Assembly (NCBI GenBank): GCA_963711595.1
Contig: CAVQER010000010.1
Coordinates: 124,001-188,000, forward strand
Reading direction: 5' to 3'
DNA: 64,000 nt
From: JAUSIF01 sp963711595
GTDB taxonomy: Bacteria > Pseudomonadota > Alphaproteobacteria > Rhizobiales > Xanthobacteraceae
Shown here: positions 60,389-64,000 of the stretch, piece by piece
How positions within the stretch are numbered: position 1 is the first letter of the stretch
Layout of the letters: every line of letters begins with the position of its first letter
Notes under the pieces: generated by a model
What the model was told of the DNA's origin: nothing
Database searches by the model: none
What the model saw: the letters and a program-made list of their open reading frames with translations, nothing else
Translations under genes and position numbers: made by a program

Positions 60389-62314
60389 TTACGCAGCAGG
60401 TAGGCAGGCGACAAAGCGCGCGCCGTCGACCTTCGGTTGCCCTCCGGGCAGGCGGGAGACGCGATTCTCGGCCCAAATGCGCCCACCGTGTCCCTCGACG
60501 ATTTGACGCGAGATCGAAAGGCCGAGACCGGAATTTTGGCCGAAGCCTTGTTCTGGGCGGTCCGTGTAGAAGCGCTCGAAGATGCGATCGAGCGCGTCCG
60601 GCCGGACACCAGGCCCGCTGTCGTCCACGATGATTTCCACCTGTGTCTTGAGGCGGCGGCAATTGACGCGGACGATTCCGTTCGGCGGCGAGAACGAACG
60701 AGCGTTCTCGAGAAGGTTGTCGATCACCTGGCCCAGTCGCGAGTCGTGGCCGGGGATGATGTAGCTCTGCGGCGCACCGGCGGCGCGCGTGAGCGCCAGC
60801 ATGATGCGGACGCCATCGTCGCGCGGGACTTCGTTCGCGATCTTTACGACCGCCGTGAGCAGCTTCTCCATGTCGACCGGCGCCGTCTCCTGCCGCTGCA
60901 TTTCGGCGTCGAGCCGGCTCGCATCCGAGATGTCCGAGATCAGCCGGTCGAGCCGACGGATATCGTGCTGGATCACGGCCAACAGCCGGTCACGCAACTC
61001 CGGCGTCTTCACGAGCGGCAGCGTTTCCACCGCCGAACGCAGGGAGGTGAGTGGGTTCTTCAGCTCGTGCGCGACGTCGGCGGCAAAGCTTTCGATCGCC
61101 TCGATGCGACTGTAGAGCGCGTCCGTCATGTCGCGGATCGCGCCCGACAGATGGCCGATCTCGTCGGAGCGGGTCGTGAAATCCGGAATTTCGACGCGCG
61201 AACGCGTCCGACGCCGCACATGTTCGGCGGCCGCAGCAAGTCGGCGCACCGGGCCGCCGATCGTTCCCGCGAGCAGGAGCGAGAGCACAACCATCACCGA
61301 CGCGGCGATGCCGAACACGCCGAGGACGACGAGCCGCTCAGCCTCCACCGCATCATCGATCTCGCCGCCCTGCGTGGACAGCAAGAGCGCCCCATGGATC
61401 GCGCGGAAACGCTGCACCGGCACGGCCACGGAGACGATGACCTCACCGCGGTCGTTCGCGCGCACCATGCTTGCTTTCAGTCCGTTGAGCGCGCCGCCGA
61501 CCTCTTCGTACCCGCGGCCGTTGCCGGGACCGAGGTCCCGGTAGAGCGGGAGCTCGCCTCGCGTGACGCGCTTGTAGATCGAATTCCATTGGCGCTGGAA
61601 AAATCCGGGCTTCGGTGCTTGCGGTGCCGGCAGGTCGAATTGCAGGATGTCGCCGCGCCCGTAGAGCGTGCTCGAGTCGAGCAACAGCCTCCCGTCGCGA
61701 TCGTAGATGCGGGCGCGCGTATCCGTCGGAGTTACGAGCCGGCGGAGCAACGGCGCAACGCGCTCCGGATTGATCGGAAAATCGAGCGGCGCGAGAATTT
61801 CCTCGTCGGGTCCGTAGCTCTCGCCCTGTCGCAATTCGAGCAGTCGATTTGGATCGATCGTGATCGAATGCGTGTCGGCAGTAGCCGACGCCGCAATCGC
61901 ACCGGCGATGATCTCGCTCTGGATCAGCAGACTCTGGACCCGCGCGTCGACGAGACCGGCGCGGTATTCCGAAAGATAAAGAATTCCCGAAACCAGTGCG
62001 ACCAGGCCGGCAAGATTGAGCAAAACGATGCGGCGGCTGATGCTGGAAAGGCCGCGGTTCGCCGCCTGTTGCCGCCATCGTTCGAGCGCGCCAAGGGCTC
62101 GCGCGAAGATATTCGGACGCGCCGGCACAATGATGGGTTCGGGTTCCGCCGTCTGCGCCGGGGCCTCCGCTGGACGATCGAGCGTCTCCGCCCTCGCGAC
62201 TACCTCCGACAGGTTCTCGTATGAGCTGCGCAGCTTGCCGGCCGGAATCGACGTCCACGCGCCCGGATCGCGACGCGGGTGGACTTCGGCTGCGGTATTG
62301 GTGTCGGCTTTCAT
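60389..62314 (-). CDS. chvG: Sensor histidine kinase ChvG (ExoS)
   Basis: 641 residues with ~40 extra at the N-terminus. A first membrane helix (RRIVLLNLAGLVALVSGILYL), a ~250-residue periplasmic sensor, a second helix (VLGVFGIAASVMVVLSLLLAG), HAMP, then the H-box FAAD VAHELKNPLTSLRSAV with the phospho-His. The ATPase has VIDNLLENARSF (N), DDSGPGV (G1) and GLGLSISRQIVEGHGG (G2). ChvG senses acid and envelope state and signals to ChvI; it is essential or near-essential in several rhizobia. Confidence 0.95.
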   Translation of the reverse strand: MKADTNTAAEVHPRRDPGAWTSIPAGKLRSSYENLSEVVARAETLDRPAEAPAQTAEPEPIIVPARPNIFARALGALERWRQQAANRGLSSISRRIVLLNLAGLVALVSGILYLSEYRAGLVDARVQSLLIQSEIIAGAIAASATADTHSITIDPNRLLELRQGESYGPDEEILAPLDFPINPERVAPLLRRLVTPTDTRARIYDRDGRLLLDSSTLYGRGDILQFDLPAPQAPKPGFFQRQWNSIYKRVTRGELPLYRDLGPGNGRGYEEVGGALNGLKASMVRANDRGEVIVSVAVPVQRFRAIHGALLLSTQGGEIDDAVEAERLVVLGVFGIAASVMVVLSLLLAGTIGGPVRRLAAAAEHVRRRTRSRVEIPDFTTRSDEIGHLSGAIRDMTDALYSRIEAIESFAADVAHELKNPLTSLRSAVETLPLVKTPELRDRLLAVIQHDIRRLDRLISDISDASRLDAEMQRQETAPVDMEKLLTAVVKIANEVPRDDGVRIMLALTRAAGAPQSYIIPGHDSRLGQVIDNLLENARSFSPPNGIVRVNCRRLKTQVEIIVDDSGPGVRPDALDRIFERFYTDRPEQGFGQNSGLGLSISRQIVEGHGGRIWAENRVSRLPGGQPKVDGARFVACLPAA

Positions 62315-62338
62315 CGGCGCAGCTCCGGCGCTCCCGGC

Positions 62339-63047
62339 TTACGCTGACGCCGCTTCCTTAAAGCGATAGCCAACGCCGTACAACGTCTCGATCATTTCGA
62401 AGTCGTCGTCCGCCTGCTTGAACTTCTTGCGCAGCCGCTTGATGTGGCTGTCGATCGTGCGATCGTCGACATAAACCTGGTCGTCGTAGGCCGCGTCCAT
62501 TAGCGCGTTTCGGCTCTTGACGACACCGGGCCGTGTGGCGAGCGCCTGCAGGATCAAGAACTCGGTGACCGTGAGCGTTACCGGCTCGCCCTTCCACGTA
62601 CAGGTATGACGCTCTGGGTCCATGCGCAGCAGACCGCGCTCGAGAACCTTCGCGTCGATTTCCTTGGTGGGTTGCCCGTCTTTCGGCGTTACCCGGCGGA
62701 GCACGGCCTTGACGCGCTCGACGAGGAGCCGCTGCGAAAATGGTTTGCGGATGAAATCGTCCGCACCCATCTTGAGTTCCGAACAGTTCGTCGATTTCCT
62801 CGTCCTTCGAGGTGAGGAATATCACCGGTAGGTCGGTCTTCTGGCGCAGGCGACGCAGCAATTCCATTCCGTCCATTCGCGGCATCTTGATATCGAGAAT
62901 GGCGAGATCCGGTGCCTGGCTCTTGAATCCATCGAGCGCAGACGCTCCATCCGTGTAGGTGAGGATGCGATACCCCTCCGCCTCGAGCGCCATTGAAACA
63001 GATGTGAGAATGTTACGGTCGTCGTCGACCAATGCGATCGTTGGCAT
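62339..63047 (-). pseudogene. chvI: Response regulator ChvI (OmpR family), single-base frameshift
   Basis: ATG 63047 has AGGAG 6 bases upstream. The receiver domain is intact to SKDEEIDELFG (acidic pocket LVDDDRN, phospho-Asp in LAILDIKMPRMDG). One extra A at 62777-62778 then shifts the frame; without it the text reads LFGLKMGADDFIRKPFSQRLLVERVKAVLRR and continues through the winged-helix domain (KSRNALMDAAYDDQVYVDDR, DSHIKRLRKKF) to the stop. The corrected length is 235 residues, normal for ChvI. As chvG and hprK downstream are intact and ChvI is usually important for growth, a sequence error is the best explanation. Confidence 0.9.
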
Positions 63048-63274
63048 GCAGTCTCCTTGCCGCCGTGAAGGCGGGAATCCCCAACGGTTTGAAACCCGTG
63101 GCCGGGGCCGAAATGTGACGGCCTCGGTTATTTGTGCCCCCGATCGGGCGAAAACTAGCCTTTTGTGGTGATTAGCGCCACGCCCATGCGGCAATATGAT
63201 TGATGTGCGCAATTGCGCCGATATCGCCCTAATGGGCGCCCAATAACGATCAAATCACGAGCGATCCGGTAATT
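63048..63274. other. Divergent region between chvI and the HugZ-like gene
   Basis: This 227-base gap holds promoters for both genes. It contains the perfect palindromes GCGCAATTGCGC (63207-63218) and TGGGCGCCCA (63233-63242), possible regulator sites. No -35/-10 pair near consensus and no small gene is seen. Confidence 0.35.
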
Positions 63275-63994
63275 ATGCGTGATCGAGCCGATTTCGACCC
63301 GATTCGCACCGCGCGACACCTCCTGTTTGAAGCGCGCAGCGCGACGCTCGCGACGTTGCTGCCGGGCGGAGCGCCTTACGCATCTCTCGTGACCGTTGGG
63401 ACCGGTATCGACTCGGCACCCCTCCTCCTGCTCTCCCGCCTCGCGCGGCACACCACCAATATTCTCGCTGAGCCACGCGTTTCGCTGCTCATCGCCGACC
63501 GAATCAACGGCGAGCCCCTCGAAAGCGCCCGGTTAAGTTTGACCGGTTCGATCGCGCGGAGCGACGACCCCGCGTTGCGGCGCCGCTTCATCGCGCGCCA
63601 CCCTTCCGCGTCCGAGTACGCGCAATTCACCGACTTCGCGTTCTGGCGCATGGAAGTAGCGGGCGCGCATCTCGTCGCCGGCTTCGGCCACATCGCCGAT
63701 CTCGCGCCGGCCGATCTCACGACCAAGATCGACGATGCGGGCGGACTGATTGCGGGCGAGGCGGACGCGCTTGCGCATATGAATGCGGACCATCAGGACG
63801 CGATCGAGCTTTACGCAACCCGGCTACTGGGCGAAGTGCCGGGAGCGTGGCGCATGGTTGGGATCGATCCCGCCGGTTGCGAGTTGGTATTGGGCAAGAC
63901 TGTTCGACGCCTTGATTTTCCGCACCGCGTCACAACTCCTGATGCACTGCGCAAGACGCTCGTGGACCTTGCTCAAAAGGCGCGCTCCGCGTGA
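63275..63994 (+). CDS. HugZ-family (PPOX-like) protein
   Basis: 239 residues. The N-terminal ~150 form a pyridoxamine-phosphate-oxidase-like split barrel (ARSATLATLLPGGAPYASLVTVG, LARHTTNILAEPRVSLLI), and the C-terminal ~80 a DUF2470 domain (EADALAHMNADHQDAIELYA). This two-part plan is that of HugZ heme-degrading proteins, but many members have unknown ligands and the heme ligand cannot be confirmed here. It is divergent from chvI, with the stop 6 bases from the window end. Confidence 0.88.
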   Translation: MRDRADFDPIRTARHLLFEARSATLATLLPGGAPYASLVTVGTGIDSAPLLLLSRLARHTTNILAEPRVSLLIADRINGEPLESARLSLTGSIARSDDPALRRRFIARHPSASEYAQFTDFAFWRMEVAGAHLVAGFGHIADLAPADLTTKIDDAGGLIAGEADALAHMNADHQDAIELYATRLLGEVPGAWRMVGIDPAGCELVLGKTVRRLDFPHRVTTPDALRKTLVDLAQKARSA

Positions 63995-64000
63995 ACAAGG

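Noticed and set aside
60437..62224. A 595-residue open frame antisense to chvG, and similar long antisense frames at 38849-40324 and 55107-56225
   Set aside because: They mirror the third-codon GC bias of chvG, matA/ZIP and lepA, are Arg-rich and show no family motif.
1..64000. Prophage, integrative element, insertion sequence or CRISPR
   Set aside because: No integrase, transposase, terminal repeats, regularly spaced repeats or Cas genes are seen; only one degenerate palindromic repeat at 46709-46758.

Overview
The window is high-GC chromosomal DNA from an alphaproteobacterium, most likely of the order Hyphomicrobiales (Rhizobiales). The pointers are the ChvI-ChvG-HprK-EIIA-HPr operon, a MatB very close in sequence to the Rhodopseudomonas enzyme, a short HprK, and a formate dehydrogenase accessory set of the Bradyrhizobium/Rhodopseudomonas type. 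There is no integrase, transposase, CRISPR array, rRNA or recognisable tRNA. Coding density is very high and no gene-free gap exceeds 300 bases.

Layout. (1) 0-20 kb is a molybdenum-cofactor and formate dehydrogenase locus. It holds TusA, three MoeA-family proteins (one fused to a periplasmic-binding-protein-like domain), a WD40-cytochrome c fusion, a multi-cluster 4Fe-4S protein, and a chain of 4-base-overlapping accessory genes (lipoate-ligase-like, DUF6505-, DUF6352-, DUF3305- and DUF3306-like). A TorD chaperone fused to a DNA-binding HTH follows, then a small Tat-signal protein, the exported FDH alpha/beta/gamma enzyme (Cys form, not selenocysteine), MobB and MoeA; MobA and FdhD lie on the other strand. 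(2) 19.9-24.1 kb: indolepyruvate:ferredoxin oxidoreductase subunits and a MarR regulator, co-directional with fdhD-mobA. (3) 24.3-36.2 kb: three uptake systems, namely a TRAP transporter, a tripartite tricarboxylate (Tct) transporter with TctA and TctB fused, and a peptide-type ABC transporter. (4) 36.2-39.1 kb: malonyl-CoA synthetase and decarboxylase. (5) 39.2-42.6 kb: a ZIP metal transporter and a Tat-exported multicopper oxidase behind two copies of a palindrome TTGCGAA-N3-TTCGCAA; a third copy lies in the cupredoxin/lipase intergenic region at 47.3 kb. (6) 42.6-54.7 kb: mixed accessory genes, including a GMC oxidoreductase, cell-wall enzymes, a lipase, an acetyltransferase, an AT-richer nuclease-like gene, and a membrane class III cyclase whose end overlaps a cyclic-nucleotide-binding patatin phospholipase. 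(7) 54.7-64 kb: core genes lepA, a glutamine amidotransferase, a UdgX-type uracil-DNA glycosylase, and the HPr/EIIA/HprK/ChvG/ChvI regulatory block, ending with a HugZ-like protein.

How they work together. Region 1 encodes almost a whole supply line for one exported Mo-bisMGD enzyme: sulfur relay (TusA, FdhD), Mo insertion (MoeA), nucleotide attachment (MobA/MobB), chaperoning (TorD fusion), Tat export and a membrane cytochrome b. The least described parts are the overlapping DUF chain, the HTH-TorD fusion with a perfect palindrome just upstream, the cyclase/cNMP-patatin pair (a Pycsar- or CBASS-like layout), and the three-site metal regulon.

Five genes (dctM, the double ABC ATPase, the cupredoxin, the cNMP-patatin and chvI) each carry one single-base frameshift, and one compensating base restores a normal-length protein in every case. 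This looks more like residual sequencing or assembly error than gene decay.
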